In this document: piece after piece, positions 5,060 to 5,709 of the stretch
Layout of the letters: each line of letters starts with the position of its first letter
Numbering within the stretch: the first letter of the stretch is position 1
NCBI GenBank assembly: GCA_017998095.1
Contig: JAGODU010000230.1
Coordinates: forward strand, 1 to 5,709
Length of the DNA: 5,709 nt
Reading direction: 5' to 3'
Origin: Prolixibacteraceae bacterium
GTDB lineage: Bacteria; Bacteroidota; Bacteroidia; Bacteroidales; Prolixibacteraceae
The notes under the pieces: model-generated
What the model saw: only the letters and a program-made list of their open reading frames with translations
Database searches by the model: none
What the model was told of the DNA's origin: nothing
Translations under genes and position numbers: made by a program

Positions 5060-5508
5060 GTACAAAAAGTGCCATCGTTTATACAGATGGCGCATTCTTT
5101 GATGTACATAACGTTGGAGTTTATGCATTCGTGGTTCTTGCTGGAAACGAGGATGTTATATACAGTGACTCGAACTTTGTTCCTAGTAAATATAACAAAT
5201 CTCGTCAAATTGGTGCTGAGTTACTGGCAGTTATAAAGGCTATTGAATATTGTGTAAAAAACAAGGTCAATTTAATTGAACTTTACACTGACTTCATTGG
5301 CCTTCAGAACTGGTTGACAGGAAAATGGAAGATCAAGGCAGAAGTTGTCAGCTTAATGGTGAGTCAAATTAGCAAACTCACCAAGGATAATAATATAAAA
5401 CTATCTATCCACCATGTCGACGCTCATAGCGGAGACAAATGGAATGAGGTAGCTGACAAAATGTGTCTTGCAACTTTAACAAAATCAAAAAGTAGGATGC
5501 GGGGGTAG
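5056..5508 (+). CDS. rnhA: Ribonuclease HI
   Basis: The 150-residue product matches the usual length of RNase HI. It should cut the RNA strand of RNA:DNA hybrids with two metal ions. The complete active site is visible: D11 (YTDGA), E55 (GAELLAV), D79 (YTDF) and D134 (NEVAD), with H124 in VDAHSGDKWNEVAD as the mobile histidine. There is no N-terminal hybrid-binding domain and no reverse transcriptase fusion. AAGGAGG lies four bases before the ATG, which overlaps the previous stop as ATGA, so it is the last gene of the cluster. Likely roles are primer removal in phage replication or clearing hybrids made by the polymerase encoded upstream. The last codons (ATG CGG GGG TAG) form part of the left arm of the hairpin at 5496-5522, so the tail MRG is written by that element. 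Confidence 0.93.
   Translation: MSTKSAIVYTDGAFFDVHNVGVYAFVVLAGNEDVIYSDSNFVPSKYNKSRQIGAELLAVIKAIEYCVKNKVNLIELYTDFIGLQNWLTGKWKIKAEVVSLMVSQISKLTKDNNIKLSIHHVDAHSGDKWNEVADKMCLATLTKSKSRMRG
5357..5383 (+). repeat. 8-bp perfect hairpin inside the RNase HI gene
   Basis: TGGTGAGT (5357-5364) and ACTCACCA (5376-5383) pair fully around an 11-nt loop. A weaker hairpin (5069-5093) lies over the start of the gene. Confidence 0.55.
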
Positions 5509-5522
5509 GGGCCCCCCGCATC
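5496..5522 (+). repeat. GC-rich hairpin element at the end of the gene cluster
   Basis: GATGCGGGGG (5496-5505) pairs fully with CCCCCGCATC (5513-5522) around TAGGGGC. It overlaps the RNase HI stop codon. It is the counterpart of the hairpin at 827-851. A weak T run (5531-5535) follows 8 bases after the stem, so some terminator activity is possible. A third arm, TACCCCCGCA (5535-5544), is the exact complement of 5498-5507, so two exclusive foldings exist. Confidence 0.8.
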
Positions 5523-5563
5523 TCCTCAGATTTTTACCCCCGCAAAAAAATATGGAGGATATC

Positions 5564-5620
5564 ATGAGAAACGAATATGATGGTCAACAGCCAACTACCC
5601 TAAAGGGTAGTGGCTTGTAG
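5564..5620 (+). CDS. Short or interrupted reading frame: possible 5' part of a split gene
   Basis: GGAGG at 5554-5558 lies five bases before ATG 5564, one of the best start signals in the window. The frame reads MRNEYDGQQPTTLKGSGL and stops at TAG 5618-5620. From about 5581 the DNA is dense with hairpins, and the stop lies within one of them. Either this is a true 18-residue leader peptide, or the first codons are the 5' exon of a gene interrupted by an intron or mobile element whose end lies beyond the window. The second reading fits the strong start signal and the abrupt change in base pattern. Nothing shows the identity of the host gene. Confidence 0.5.
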   Translation: MRNEYDGQQPTTLKGSGL

Positions 5621-5709
5621 GAAACTACAAGTCGGTTGATTAGCCTAAGCGAAAGCTACGTTATCCAAGAATGATATAGTTATCTTGGGATGCTTCACTA
5701 GTCCCATGC
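5581..5709 (+). ncRNA. Structured RNA, cut by the window edge: possible intron or mobile-element 5' end
   Basis: Bases 5581-5588 pair with 5635-5642, closing a three-way junction with two hairpins. The first (5589-5600/5605-5615) has 11 bp, one bulged A and a TAAA loop. The second (5615-5620/5625-5630) has a GAAA tetraloop. Next come a small GAAA-capped stem (5648-5657) and a stem of about 8 bp (5663-5670/5683-5691, one bulge) with a 12-nt loop. GAAA loops are common docking elements in self-splicing introns. The position just inside a fresh reading frame suits a group I intron, an IStron (group I intron joined to an IS605-type element), or a TnpB-type element. I cannot see the conserved group I core, so the class is open; a leader RNA or riboswitch is also possible. 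Confidence 0.55.

Noticed and set aside
5581..5709. tRNA or tmRNA from the cloverleaf-like fold
   Set aside because: There is no 7-bp acceptor with a T-loop GTTCRA motif or anticodon arm of correct size; the outer stem closes only two hairpins.

Overview
The window is AT-rich DNA with strong AGGAGG-type ribosome binding sites, frequent ATA and AGA/AGG codons, tightly packed genes and ATGA or TAATG stop/start overlaps. That fits a phage or prophage of a low-GC Gram-positive (Firmicutes) host, possibly a clostridium. No structural or integration gene is present, so the host and phage type are inferred.

Layout. Positions 1-339 hold a tandem repeat with a 146-bp period: two nearly identical copies and a decayed third in exact register. 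Positions 340-870 carry no convincing gene but contain GC-rich inverted repeats, a 17-bp direct repeat and a candidate long-range pairing. Positions 921-5508 form one same-strand cluster of six genes: a small membrane protein with a very basic tail, an 820-residue RNA polymerase, an unknown 99-residue protein, an unknown 133-residue protein, a 199-residue membrane-anchored protein, and a 150-residue RNase HI. A large hairpin sits in the only sizeable gap of the cluster (3973-4056). After RNase HI comes a second GC-rich hairpin much like the one before the first gene. Then a new start codon with a strong ribosome binding site opens a reading frame that runs after a few codons into a stretch of compact RNA-like hairpins, which continues past the window edge.

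The centrepiece is the polymerase. It carries in one chain a beta-like double-psi beta-barrel (lysines K273 and K281 at the spacing of the bacterial beta subunit) and a beta-prime-like barrel (DFDGD, D626/D628/D630). It also has an R-x-P motif (R589) and a trigger-helix-like QxxLNxxH (731-738). This is the architecture of the single-chain relatives of multisubunit RNA polymerase typified by YonO of Bacillus phage SPbeta. The likely role is transcription of the phage's own genes. The co-transcribed RNase HI would remove RNA from RNA:DNA hybrids, either in phage replication or left behind by the small polymerase; that link is inference.

Two families of short dispersed elements stand out: TGCGGGG/CCCCGCA (12 exact copies in both orientations, two of them full hairpins bracketing the six-gene cluster) and CCCAATRGATGC (one full hairpin and two half sites). 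Stable perfect inverted repeats are also unusually frequent inside the coding sequences.
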